Of a stretch of DNA of 14,567 nucleotides, positions 6,687-14,516 are shown in pieces. The position numbers were made by a program, and so were the translations under genes. Under the pieces are notes generated by a model. That model ran no database searches. It was not told the origin of the DNA and worked only from the letters and a program-made list of their open reading frames with translations. The first letter of the stretch is position 1, and each line of letters starts with the position of its first letter. The DNA is from Treponema sp. (GTDB lineage Bacteria > Spirochaetota > Spirochaetia > Treponematales > Breznakiellaceae), in assembly GCA_031279925.1 (NCBI GenBank), contig JAITHQ010000101.1:1-14567 (forward strand), written 5' to 3'.

Positions 6687-8036
6687 TTAGCTCCATTGAA
6701 ATTGATCCGCTTCATCAACGGGGAAGCGTTTTTCCATCTTTTCCCGGTCAACTTTAAATTCGTCCAGATTGATAAGAAACCGGACAACGCTTGCCTTCTT
6801 TATATCCGTTGGGACAGTCTGCCCGTCGGTTACATAGGATATGGATTTTCCCCGTTCCGCCAGAGCGGATATTACATTACCGATATGGCTTGTTTCATCC
6901 ATTTTAGTCAATATAACCGAACAGTAATTAAACGGTTCAAACTGCCGCAGTATTTCTTCAATATCGCGGGTCTTTGTACCGGCGGAAAGCACCAAATGTA
7001 TCTCCGTACGCGATCCGCATACGTCAAGCAGTTCTTTCATTTCCCCCAGTTTTGCCGAATCTTTGGGACTCTTGCCGATGGTATCGATAAGGATTAAATC
7101 CGTTCCCTCTTGATAGAGGGCGATCTCTCTACGAAGATCCCGCTGGTTATCGACCCGCGAAACGGGAATCTCCATAATATCGCTGTACTTTTCAATTTGA
7201 TCCCATGCGCCTATGCGAAAGGCGTCGATGGTTATCATCCGTACCGACAGGCGGGGACGGCCTGATTTACCAATCCCGTAAACTGCCGCGAGCTTGGCAA
7301 TGGTGGTAGTCTTGCCGACTCCGGTAGGGCCTACCAGCCCCATAATTCTGCCGGTTCCCGGCAGGATGGGTTCGTTGTATATCGTAATGCTTTCGCCTAT
7401 CCACTCCAGCAGGCGATCCTGCACCGCGTCAAAATTTTCAAGGGTATCCAGCGGCAGTTCCTTCCTTGCCCGCTCAATCATGTTCGCTATGTAGCGGTCG
7501 GAAAAATCGTTCAGTTTAAGCAGTTCCGTAGCGCGGACCAGGCTGGGGTGATCTTCCTTTTGCGTCTTGCGCTGGTCAATTTTTGCCTGTATTTCCTGCA
7601 ATTTATCGAGTATCTGCTGCTGGGCAAAAAGTTCCTTGCCGGCCTGCGTATCGGCCTGCGCCGAAAACTGATCGGGGTCTTTACCCGCCGCCGCAAGCAC
7701 CCTTTTTTTTGCCTCGATAAAATCGAGGGTTGTATTGTCCCGGTCCAGCGGAAGTCCGGGGGAAAGCGGCTGGGCGGGAAGCGCGGATGACGGCAAAGGC
7801 AAGGGGCCCGCAGGAACAGGAGGGGAAACCGGAGCGGCGGTGTTTTGCCATTTGGAATTTCGGTTGCGGGGGGGGATATAAAATTCGATTTCTACCCCCT
7901 CGCGGGTGAACAATCCAAAGACGCCCCCGGTGCGGATTTTTTTTTCGCGCAGGATGTGAAACCAGCCGCCGTATTTTTCCGCGATTTTACTGACACAATC
8001 CCCCCGGCTTGCGCCCCGCTCCACAAATATTTCCAT
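6687..8036 (-). CDS. flhF: FlhF, SRP-type GTPase for flagellar placement
   Basis: 449 residues. An N-terminal domain (1-60) is followed by a Pro/Ala-rich linker (65-100), a helical N domain (about 165-225) and the SRP-type G domain. Motifs seen: P-loop GPTGVGKT (236-243), DAFRIGAWDQ (271-280), DTIGKSPKD (318-326) and TKMD (377-380). FlhF dimerises with GTP at the membrane and recruits early basal-body parts, and FlhG stimulates its GTPase. In spirochetes it affects the number and pole placement of periplasmic flagella. The start at 8036 lies 11 bp after the flhA stop with a GGGGACAGGG purine stretch upstream. Three homopolymer tracts occur in the gene: A9 (codons 31-34), C8 (codons 54-57) and A8 (near codon 110). 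Confidence 0.97.
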   Translation of the reverse strand: MEIFVERGASRGDCVSKIAEKYGGWFHILREKKIRTGGVFGLFTREGVEIEFYIPPRNRNSKWQNTAAPVSPPVPAGPLPLPSSALPAQPLSPGLPLDRDNTTLDFIEAKKRVLAAAGKDPDQFSAQADTQAGKELFAQQQILDKLQEIQAKIDQRKTQKEDHPSLVRATELLKLNDFSDRYIANMIERARKELPLDTLENFDAVQDRLLEWIGESITIYNEPILPGTGRIMGLVGPTGVGKTTTIAKLAAVYGIGKSGRPRLSVRMITIDAFRIGAWDQIEKYSDIMEIPVSRVDNQRDLRREIALYQEGTDLILIDTIGKSPKDSAKLGEMKELLDVCGSRTEIHLVLSAGTKTRDIEEILRQFEPFNYCSVILTKMDETSHIGNVISALAERGKSISYVTDGQTVPTDIKKASVVRFLINLDEFKVDREKMEKRFPVDEADQFQWS

Positions 8037-8047
8037 CCCTGTCCCCG

Positions 8048-10174
8048 CTACTCCTGGTTCTCCAGTCTAATTACCCCAACCGCCTCGGGAATAACATCCG
8101 GCGCGATTTCGGGAACGGAAACAACGGCCAATTCCGGCAGTTCCCGGTCGGTGGAATTTCGTACCAGGAAACGCGCCTGTTCGGAACAGAGTATCACCGG
8201 CATCCAGCCTTTGCCTTTGACCGCCGTAACGGCCCTGCTGACCGCCTTGATCCACGCCTGCTGGCTTGGCGGGTCCATGGCGCATACAATCCCCGATGGG
8301 GTTTCATACTTGCTGTCGATAATTTTCTGTTCGAGTTCCGGCGCAATGGTAAGCACCCGCAGCCGGCGGTCATCATCGGTGTACTGGGAGCATATCTGGC
8401 TGCCCAGGGCCTGCCGGGCCTTTTCGGTAAGGAACCAGGTGTTTTTGGAAAGCGGGGCATATTCGGCGACGGCTTCCAGAATAGATACCATGTTGCGGAT
8501 AGACACCCTTTCTTTTAAAAGGCCATGCAGAATCTTCTGGATTTTTACCGCGGACATACCCAGTTCGGCCCGCATCACCTCGTCCACCACTGCCGGATAT
8601 TCCTTGCGGAGCGTATCCAAAATCGCCTGGGTATCCTGCAGGCCCAGAATATCCGCGGCGTGACGCCTAATGATTTCGGTTAAATGGGTGGCGATAATCG
8701 AAGGCGGGTCCACCACGGTATAGCCTGAGCGTTCCGCCTCGTCCCGCTTGTTTTCATTAACCCAGAGGGCCGGCAGGCCAAAAGCGGGATCAACCGTTTT
8801 TTCGCCGCTTAGTTCTTCGCTGACCGTACCGGGGTTAATGCACAGGTAAAAGCCCATGCGTATCTTGCCCTTGCCCACATCAACGCCTTTGATCTTAAAA
8901 CAGTATTCCGACGGTTCCAGCAGCATGTTGTCGATAATCCGCACTTTGGGGATCACCAGGCCCAGATCAAGGGCGGACTGCCGCCTGACCCCCTGCACCC
9001 GCTCCAATAGTTCCGCTCCTTTTTCCTTATCGACCAGGGGTATAAGGCCGTAGCCAAGTTCCAGTGAAAGGGGGTCCAGCGGAACCACCGGCGATATATC
9101 GCCGCTTTCCTCCTTGCCTTTTTTTCCGTCTTTTGATTTTGCCATCATTTCGTTAAAGCTGGCGTCTCTTTTCTTTTTACGGCCAATCTGGAAAGCGGCG
9201 TATGCCAAAAGGACGGCCATGGGGATAAGCACATACCAGGGGAAGCCGGGCAGCAGCGCAAAACCAAGCAGAACAGCCGCGCATATCCAATAAATACGGG
9301 ATGAATGGGTAAACTGTTCCGCTACCTGCTCGGAAAGATTCCCCGTTGCCGCAGCCCTGGTTACCACTATGCCCATTGCGGTAGAGATAAGCAGGCCGGG
9401 AAACTGCGAGAGCAGGCCGTCGCCGATGGAAAAGCTGATATAATTTTTTACCGCCATGGACAGGGATTCGCCGTGCATGGCGGCGCCGATGATAACCCCG
9501 CCAAGAATATTGACCGCGGTGATAAAAATTCCCACTTTGACGTTGCCGGAAATAAATTTACTGGCGCCGTCCATGGATCCGTAAAAATCGGATTCTTTTT
9601 GCACCTGGGCTTTTCGTTTCTGCGCTTCTTCTTCGGTGATGGAACCGGAACTGTATTCGGTATCAATGGCCATCATTTTGACCGGCATACTGTCCAGGGT
9701 AAAGCGGGCCGCCACCTCGGAAATGCGGGTAGCGCCCTTGGTGATAACAACCGCCTGTACCGCGATAATGACGATAAAGATAATAAAACCGACTACAATA
9801 CCTTCGTTGCCGCCCGCGCCTACAACAAAGCTGGAAAACGCGCGGATCATCCTGCCGTCAAAGCGTTCCCCTTTGGTTAAAATAAGCCGGGTGGAGGAAA
9901 CGTTCAGGGCCAGGCCGAATACCGTGGCGACAAGCAGCACGGTGGGGAACAGGCTGAATTCGGTTGGCTTTTGAATGTAGAGAACGATGAGCAGTATCAA
10001 AAGGGAAAAAATCACATTCAGGGCCATAAAGGCGTCCAGCAATACCGTCGGCAGCGGAACAATAAGCATCACCACTACCGTGATTACGCCGATGGCGATA
10101 AAGAGGTCCTTCATGTTACCCAGGGGATTCCTGGAGAGCGTTCCATCACTGCCCGTGCGCACCGCGTCAGCCAT
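8048..10174 (-). CDS. flhA: FlhA, flagellar export apparatus ring protein
   Basis: 708 residues, normal length. The N-terminal half is strongly hydrophobic, with several membrane helices from about residue 22 to 325. Between them lies the conserved FHIPEP-family cytoplasmic loop (about 146-210), with ATRISEVAARFTLDSMP and SDFYGSMDGASKFISGN. The C-terminal cytoplasmic domain (from about 360 to the end) forms the nonameric ring that docks substrates and chaperones. The start has GGGAGG nine bases upstream and follows flhB by 15 bp. It acts in the inner membrane with FlhB, FliP, FliQ and FliR as the export gate. The length and main motifs look intact. Confidence 0.98.
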   Translation of the reverse strand: MADAVRTGSDGTLSRNPLGNMKDLFIAIGVITVVVMLIVPLPTVLLDAFMALNVIFSLLILLIVLYIQKPTEFSLFPTVLLVATVFGLALNVSSTRLILTKGERFDGRMIRAFSSFVVGAGGNEGIVVGFIIFIVIIAVQAVVITKGATRISEVAARFTLDSMPVKMMAIDTEYSSGSITEEEAQKRKAQVQKESDFYGSMDGASKFISGNVKVGIFITAVNILGGVIIGAAMHGESLSMAVKNYISFSIGDGLLSQFPGLLISTAMGIVVTRAAATGNLSEQVAEQFTHSSRIYWICAAVLLGFALLPGFPWYVLIPMAVLLAYAAFQIGRKKKRDASFNEMMAKSKDGKKGKEESGDISPVVPLDPLSLELGYGLIPLVDKEKGAELLERVQGVRRQSALDLGLVIPKVRIIDNMLLEPSEYCFKIKGVDVGKGKIRMGFYLCINPGTVSEELSGEKTVDPAFGLPALWVNENKRDEAERSGYTVVDPPSIIATHLTEIIRRHAADILGLQDTQAILDTLRKEYPAVVDEVMRAELGMSAVKIQKILHGLLKERVSIRNMVSILEAVAEYAPLSKNTWFLTEKARQALGSQICSQYTDDDRRLRVLTIAPELEQKIIDSKYETPSGIVCAMDPPSQQAWIKAVSRAVTAVKGKGWMPVILCSEQARFLVRNSTDRELPELAVVSVPEIAPDVIPEAVGVIRLENQE

Positions 10175-10189
10175 TCAACCTTACCTCCC

Positions 10190-11551
10190 TCATGCGCTCC
10201 TGGCCTTGCGCCGCAGCTCGTTAATGTCCATCACCTTTCTAAAGATAGTGGCTACCGCCGTATAATACGCCTCGGGAATAATATCCCCTACATCGGTTTC
10301 CCGGTACAAGGCCTGGGCGATAGGCTTGTTTTCAACCAGCGGAACCCCGGAATCGACCGCGAGCTTCCTGATTCTGGCGGCCAGTTCATCCGCGCCCTTG
10401 GCCGTAACCATTGGACCGGGCATATTGGACTGGTATTCCAGCGCCACCGCGAAATGGGTCGGATTGGTAACAACCACATCGGCGCGGGGAACCGCGGCGG
10501 CTATATTCTGTTTAAGGAGATCCCGGAAACGGCTGCGTATCCTGTTCCGCACCTGCGGATCGGATTCGTACATTTTCATTTCTTCTTTTATTTCGAACCG
10601 GGACATTTTGTTCCGTTCCTTAAAACGCCACCGCTGGAACAGAAAATCGGGAATCGCAAGCAGCAGCAAGAGCAGGGCGCTGATAATAAGCATCCTGATG
10701 GCCAATGACGCCACGGTGCAAAAACCCAGCCACAGGCCTATCTTCTGCAAATTCACCAGCTTTTCAAAGTCCATGCGGATAAGGATAAAGGACACCCCTC
10801 CGATAATAGCCATTTTAACAATGGACTTGAAAAAGTTGAAAAGCCCGTCAACGGAAAACAGGGTCCGTTTAAAAAACTGCCCTATTTTGGGAAGGACCTT
10901 GGTAAAATCGGGAACCAGGGGCTTGGTTGTAAAAAGAAAACCGGTCTGAACTATATTGGAAAACAAGGCCGAAAATACCGCCACCGCAAGAATCGGCAGG
11001 GCAAGCCGCGCCGCATAGCTAAAAAAGGCCGCCGCTACTATACCGTCTTTGACGGGGTCCAGTTCCGCGGCCCGCAGGAAATAAAAACGCAGCATCTCTA
11101 TGCAGGTGCGCAGCATGGAGGGCGCCAGGAACAGCAGCATCAGCGCGGGCAGGAAAAGGGTAAGGGCGCTTACCAGTTCCTGGCTTTTGGCAACCTGGCC
11201 TTCTTCCCTGAGTTTACGGAGTTTATGCTCGGTTGGCTCCTCTGTCTTGCCGTCGGCGTCGTTGTCATCGGAAAACCACTGCAGGTGAATGTATGCGGGG
11301 TCCGCAGCGCGTAGAGCCTGTTCAAATGGTGGGTTTTTGCGATCAATAGATAGCAAAAACCCCGGTTTTCGGGCGCTTAAGCCAAAGGAAATGGGGGGTA
11401 GCGGAGGACTTGCCGTACGGAGGCAAGGTCTTATTACGGCCATTCCGGCAAGGCCGCAGCGCAGGGGGGCCGGAAAAAAAAGGCGTCCGCTACGGAACAA
11501 GGGTCCGGAAACAGGCCCCCCTCCTGTTCCCCAATTTTGATTATACCTCAT
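10190..11551 (-). CDS. flhB: FlhB, export gate and substrate-specificity switch, with an anomalous N-terminal extension
   Basis: 453 residues, about 90 more than usual. The conserved protein begins near residue 87 (YIHLQWF), followed by GKTEEPTEHKLRKLREEGQVAKS, four membrane helices and the cytoplasmic domain with the self-cleavage site NPTH (363-366; 10454-10465). In Salmonella the site lies at 269-272, so the offset equals the extension. Residues 1-80 are Pro/Arg/Gly-rich and unlike any FlhB; their DNA (about 11313-11530) is full of inverted repeats. The ATG at 11549-11551 overlaps the fliR stop as ATGA with a G-rich ribosome site, so the start signal looks native. No internal ATG lies close to residue 87. 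I infer an in-frame insertion after the first codons; the alternative is a non-ATG start just upstream of YIHLQWF. Confidence 0.95.
   Translation of the reverse strand: MRYNQNWGTGGGPVSGPLFRSGRLFFPAPLRCGLAGMAVIRPCLRTASPPLPPISFGLSARKPGFLLSIDRKNPPFEQALRAADPAYIHLQWFSDDNDADGKTEEPTEHKLRKLREEGQVAKSQELVSALTLFLPALMLLFLAPSMLRTCIEMLRFYFLRAAELDPVKDGIVAAAFFSYAARLALPILAVAVFSALFSNIVQTGFLFTTKPLVPDFTKVLPKIGQFFKRTLFSVDGLFNFFKSIVKMAIIGGVSFILIRMDFEKLVNLQKIGLWLGFCTVASLAIRMLIISALLLLLLAIPDFLFQRWRFKERNKMSRFEIKEEMKMYESDPQVRNRIRSRFRDLLKQNIAAAVPRADVVVTNPTHFAVALEYQSNMPGPMVTAKGADELAARIRKLAVDSGVPLVENKPIAQALYRETDVGDIIPEAYYTAVATIFRKVMDINELRRKARSA
11313..11530. repeat. Structured repeat-like block inside the 5' end of flhB
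   Basis: Stems visible here: GGGTTTTTGC (11331-11340) with GCAAAAACCC (11353-11362); GTAGCGGA (11398-11405) with TCCGCTAC (11486-11493), enclosing CTTGCC (11409-11414) with GGCAAG (11422-11427) and CGGCC (11437-11441) with GGCCG (11452-11456); and GGAACA (11494-11499) with TGTTCC (11525-11530). One end carries AGAGCCTGTTCAAA (11313-11326), which recurs after the tRNA-Val gene. The right boundary is uncertain; a weak match to the same terminus (GCCTGTT on the opposite strand, 11510-11516) could mark it. The block encodes the unconserved FlhB residues. Confidence 0.55.
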
Positions 11552-12516
11552 AAGCCATCCCCCCCGGCAATTTGCTGGCCGATTTGGACATACAGTTGTT
11601 CGATACTGGCAAAGCCTGAATCTATTACATGGGAAAAAGCCTCGGTCATAAACGGGAGCGAGTAAAAGATAAGCAGAAAGGCCACCGTAATGGAAATGGG
11701 GAAGCCTTCGGAAAGAATGTTGATCTGGGGCGCGGCTTTGGATATAAGGCCCGTGGTAAGGGACGTAAGAAACAAAGTTCCCAATATGGGCATGGAAATG
11801 ACAATGGCGTCCAGAAAAAGCCGGGAAAGGCCCGCGGTAAGCATTCCCACTACCGGCTCCCTGCCGGAAACCAGGGCGGCAATGTTAAGGCTCTGCAGCG
11901 AACGCCAGAAGCCGCCCAGAAACAGTTTCTGAAAGCCGCCAATGGTAAGGAAGATCAACATGGATACCAGGTTAAGGTACTGGCCCATAAGCGGGTTTTC
12001 TATTTGCGAGAGAGGATCGAAGGTTTCCGAAGCGCCGAACCCCATTTGCAGGGAAAAAAACTGGCCCGCGGTGGAAAACGCGGAAAAAATGATGGTAAGG
12101 AAAAAGCCCATAATAAGGCCGATGATCCCCTCCCCCGCTACCAGCAGAATAAAGCGCAGGCTAAACGGCTCGTAGCGCAGATCGCTTAACGCCCCCGCCG
12201 CGCCGGGAAGGGCAGCCGCGCCGGTACCGCTGACGCCGGCTGCCCCTGCCGCCGTACCTTCTACGGCAAAAACGGCTGCCGTAGGCAGGGCGGCAAACGC
12301 GGCAAAACCTGCCAGGGCAAGTTTTGCCGTCTGGGGGATTGCCTCCGAGGAAAGCAGGGGCGCGGTCTCGATCATAGCCAGGGCCCTTGCCGCGATGAGC
12401 AAAAACACCGGCCCGTAAGCGAGTATATTCTGTAAGACCGCATTATCTACCACGTCTAACCCCATCCGCGCAGCTGTACAGCCGCGTCTTTGATCGAGCA
12501 TAAAACTTTGTTTCAT
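11548..12516 (-). CDS. fliR: FliR, flagellar export gate membrane protein
   Basis: 322 residues, longer than the usual 250-270. Several long membrane helices follow the conserved beginning LDVVDNAVLQNILAYGPVFLL (from residue 20). The signature AAPQINILSEGFPI (261-274) is the conserved APQxN..GxP segment. The extra length comes from about 17 residues before Met18 and an Ala/Gly-rich stretch (86-115) in an inter-helix loop. The start at 12516 follows the fliQ stop by 8 bp with an AAGAAG-type ribosome site; Met18 (12463-12465) is an alternative that fits the family start better but lacks a ribosome site. FliR sits with FliP and FliQ in the helical gate core in the inner membrane. Its stop overlaps the flhB start as ATGA. 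Confidence 0.95.
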   Translation of the reverse strand: MKQSFMLDQRRGCTAARMGLDVVDNAVLQNILAYGPVFLLIAARALAMIETAPLLSSEAIPQTAKLALAGFAAFAALPTAAVFAVEGTAAGAAGVSGTGAAALPGAAGALSDLRYEPFSLRFILLVAGEGIIGLIMGFFLTIIFSAFSTAGQFFSLQMGFGASETFDPLSQIENPLMGQYLNLVSMLIFLTIGGFQKLFLGGFWRSLQSLNIAALVSGREPVVGMLTAGLSRLFLDAIVISMPILGTLFLTSLTTGLISKAAPQINILSEGFPISITVAFLLIFYSLPFMTEAFSHVIDSGFASIEQLYVQIGQQIAGGDGL

Positions 12517-12524
12517 GCCGCTTC

Positions 12525-12794
12525 TTATTTTGCTATGTCCGGTATCTGCCGGAACAGTTCAATCGTGTACTCCCCCAGGGAACTGAACATCCACCCGCCC
12601 AGAAAGGCAAGCACCAGCAGTATGGCGATCACCTTTGGCACAAAGGTAAGGGTCTGCTCCTGAATGCTTGTCGTTGCCTGCAGGATCGCCACCACCAGCC
12701 CCACCACCAGCGCGGAGAACAGGAGCGGAGACGCCAGAATCAGCACCTCCAGAATCCCCCCCCGCAGCAGGGCCGTTACCTCGCCTATGCTCAC
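12525..12794 (-). CDS. fliQ: FliQ, flagellar export gate subunit
   Basis: 89 residues, the normal size. Two membrane helices (about 15-38 and 53-72) flank a loop with QATTSIQEQTLTFVPK, the conserved FliQ core. The start is GTG (12792-12794) with AGGGG upstream that overlaps the fliP stop; the gap to fliP is 9 bp. Four FliQ copies join FliP and FliR in the gate complex. A G8 tract (12756-12763) lies at codons 11-13, very near the start. Confidence 0.97.
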   Translation of the reverse strand: MSIGEVTALLRGGILEVLILASPLLFSALVVGLVVAILQATTSIQEQTLTFVPKVIAILLVLAFLGGWMFSSLGEYTIELFRQIPDIAK

Positions 12795-12803
12795 CGTCTG
12801 CCC

Positions 12804-13625
12804 CTACACAAATGAGCGGACCAGCTGATCGGTTAAAAGCCCCCACCCGTCAACCAAAATAAACAGGATAAGTTTGAACGGCATGGAGATCATCACCGGC
12901 GGAAGCATAATCATACCCATCGACATAAGGGCGCTTGCCACCACCATGTCGATAACAATAAAGGGAATAAAAAGCAGTATCCCTATCTTGAACGCAACGG
13001 TAAGCTCATTCAGAATAAAGGCGGGGATCAGTACCCAGGTGGGAACATCGGCCAGGGTATTGGGCCGGTCAAGGCCGCGCATTGCCATAAAAAGCCTGAT
13101 GTTCTCGGGACGGCTTCTCATCTGGCTGTACATAAACAGCCGCAGCGGGGCCTCCGCTTCCCGGTACGCCGCCTCCACCGAAAGTTCGCCCGCCGCAAGG
13201 GGCCGTATCGAGTTGGTATAGATCGTATCAAACGTGGGCCACATAATGAACACCGTCATAAAAAACGCGATGCCCATCAGCACTTGATTGGGCGGCACTT
13301 GCTGCAGGGACAAGGCCCGTTTGATAAAGTCCAGCACAATGGAAATGCGCAGGAAGCTCGTCATCAAAATAATAATGCTTGGCGCAAGGGAAAGTACGGT
13401 AAGGAGCAGGAGCAGCTGCAGGGAGAAAGCCACCTCCTGCCCGCTTGCGGGGTTACGCACGGTAAGATCGATAAAGGGAATTGCCGGCGGCGGGGGCGGC
13501 GTTGGCATGTTCATGGTTCCCTGCACGGACCGGTCGGGAAAAGGCTGGGTCTGGGCTTCCGATGGGAGGGGCCGGAACAGGCCAAAAAGCGCCACAAGCA
13601 GGGCCGCCGCGATTGTATGCTTCAT
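12804..13625 (-). CDS. fliP: FliP, flagellar export gate subunit
   Basis: 273 residues. A signal peptide (about 1-24, ending at PSEA) is followed by a Pro-rich segment and four membrane helices. The family signature PAFILNELTVAFKIGI lies at 201-216, and FLRISIVLDFIKRAL with VPPNQVLMGIAFFMT (91-124) is the other conserved block. FliP forms the pentameric ring of the gate. The start overlaps the fliO stop as ATGA (13622-13625), with AAGGGG upstream inside the fliO end, so translation is probably coupled. Confidence 0.98.
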   Translation of the reverse strand: MKHTIAAALLVALFGLFRPLPSEAQTQPFPDRSVQGTMNMPTPPPPPAIPFIDLTVRNPASGQEVAFSLQLLLLLTVLSLAPSIIILMTSFLRISIVLDFIKRALSLQQVPPNQVLMGIAFFMTVFIMWPTFDTIYTNSIRPLAAGELSVEAAYREAEAPLRLFMYSQMRSRPENIRLFMAMRGLDRPNTLADVPTWVLIPAFILNELTVAFKIGILLFIPFIVIDMVVASALMSMGMIMLPPVMISMPFKLILFILVDGWGLLTDQLVRSFV

Positions 13626-14272
13626 TTAAGCCCCTTTAAGCGCTCGCGGCGGCGGCGAATATTTTCCGCGCCGGGCGCGCCGGATTCAACGGGCATGCCC
13701 AATTTATGAAGCATTGATTTAAAATCGAGGAAACGCCCCGGCGATTTTTCGGCGCTTTTGCGGGAATCTTCAAGAAATATGGCGTTCAGGATGTCTTTAT
13801 CATCAATTTCGCTGATCAGGTGCACTCCGTTTTCGGCTGCGCCCACAAGCCATGCCTTTGACCCTACGGAAACCAGATGAACGTTACGGTTTGCGCCCAG
13901 CGGAGCGCTGGCAAGCACTTTAAGAAAGGGATCCCTTGCCCCGGAAGTACGGGAAACCCGTTTGATGGCGTACACCACCCCGTAGATTGCCGCCGCCGCC
14001 AAGGCCAGTGTTAACAGTACCCTTAAAATACCCGATACTGAGGTAGCGGATGGAAGGGCGGCTGCGGGTCCTGAAACTCCCTCTTCCAGCGCCAGGGCCT
14101 GTTCCGCGGCGGTAATTGGGTCTATGGCCTGGGGTTCGTTTTGGGAAGCAGGGAGGGAATCATCATTTGGAGACGGCCTGTCCTGGGCTGAAAGACGCGG
14201 AGAATTAATATAGAAAAAAAACGCTCCCGCAAAAAACAGGGCAAAAACCGCGCGTCCTGCGCCAATAGACAT
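13622..14272 (-). CDS. fliO: FliO (FliZ-like), export gate assembly protein
   Basis: 216 residues. A hydrophobic N-terminus (about 8-28) may be a signal sequence, followed by a disordered Ser/Pro/Glu region (30-78) and one membrane helix (about 81-104). The conserved small domain is PFLKVLASAPLGANRNVHLV and the strand GSKAWLVGAAENGVHLISEI (137-156), the typical FliO layout. A basic tail ends RRRRERLKGLK. FliO helps FliP ring assembly and is not kept in the mature gate. The start at 14272 has a GGGAAGGG purine run upstream. It is the first gene of this cluster here, with its own likely promoter and a divergent tRNA-Val gene behind it; no fliM, fliN or fliY precedes it. Confidence 0.9.
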   Translation of the reverse strand: MSIGAGRAVFALFFAGAFFFYINSPRLSAQDRPSPNDDSLPASQNEPQAIDPITAAEQALALEEGVSGPAAALPSATSVSGILRVLLTLALAAAAIYGVVYAIKRVSRTSGARDPFLKVLASAPLGANRNVHLVSVGSKAWLVGAAENGVHLISEIDDKDILNAIFLEDSRKSAEKSPGRFLDFKSMLHKLGMPVESGAPGAENIRRRRERLKGLK

Positions 14273-14313
14273 TTTCAGTTTTCCCTTCCCAAATATATAC
14301 AGATTCTATTTTT

Positions 14314-14342
14314 AGTGTATATTTTTTTTAAAAGAGTATCAA
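14314..14342 (-). promoter_or_regulatory. Candidate vegetative promoter for fliO and the flagellar cluster
   Basis: On the - strand, TTGATA (14337-14342) and TACACT (14314-14319) are separated by 17 bases containing an A-rich run. The transcript would start near 14307, giving a leader of about 35 bases before fliO. The -10 box matches the consensus at four of six positions. No sigma-28-like GCCGATAA box was seen. Confidence 0.5.
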
Positions 14343-14343
14343 T

Positions 14344-14365
14344 ATACTGAATCGATACTGAATCG
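14344..14365. repeat. Perfect 11-bp tandem repeat (two copies) upstream of the fliO promoter
   Basis: ATACTGAATCG occurs twice back to back (14344-14354 and 14355-14365), directly upstream of the predicted -35 box of fliO. The one-helical-turn period is what a regulator-binding direct repeat would show, but two copies can also arise by chance slippage. Confidence 0.6.
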
Positions 14366-14396
14366 CGGCATGAAAGTTATTAGCCCAAAAGGGCAA

Positions 14397-14426
14397 TTGA
14401 CCAAGACGCTGTTCTTGCCGTATACT
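14397..14426 (+). promoter_or_regulatory. Promoter of tRNA-Val
   Basis: TTGACC (14397-14402) and TATACT (14421-14426) are separated by 18 bases, and the tRNA begins 13 bases after the -10 box. Both boxes match the vegetative consensus at five of six positions. A short GCCC-AAAA-GGGC hairpin (14383-14394) lies just upstream, between the two divergent promoters. Confidence 0.75.
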
Positions 14427-14439
14427 GGTATGAGTTTAA

Positions 14440-14513
14440 GGGCGCATAACTCAGCTGGTTAGAGTGCTTGCTTTACACGCAAGATGTCCCTGGTTCGAAT
14501 CCGGGTGTGCCCA
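14440..14513 (+). tRNA. tRNA-Val (anticodon TAC)
   Basis: A full cloverleaf is visible. The acceptor stem GGGCGCA (14440-14446) pairs with TGTGCCC (14506-14512), with one G-T pair. The D stem is ACTC/GAGT. The anticodon stem CTTGC/GCAAG carries the loop TTTACAC, anticodon TAC at 14474-14476. The T stem CCTGG/CCGGG has loop TTCGAAT. The discriminator base is A (14513), and the CCA end is not encoded because CTA follows. It reads GUA and related valine codons. It is transcribed away from the flagellar cluster. Confidence 0.97.
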
Positions 14514-14516
14514 CTA

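Noticed and set aside
7845..8663. + strand frame of about 270 codons opposite flhF and flhA
   Set aside because: It spans the ends of two strongly supported genes on the other strand and reads as low-information Ser/Arg/Ala-rich sequence; treated as a shadow.
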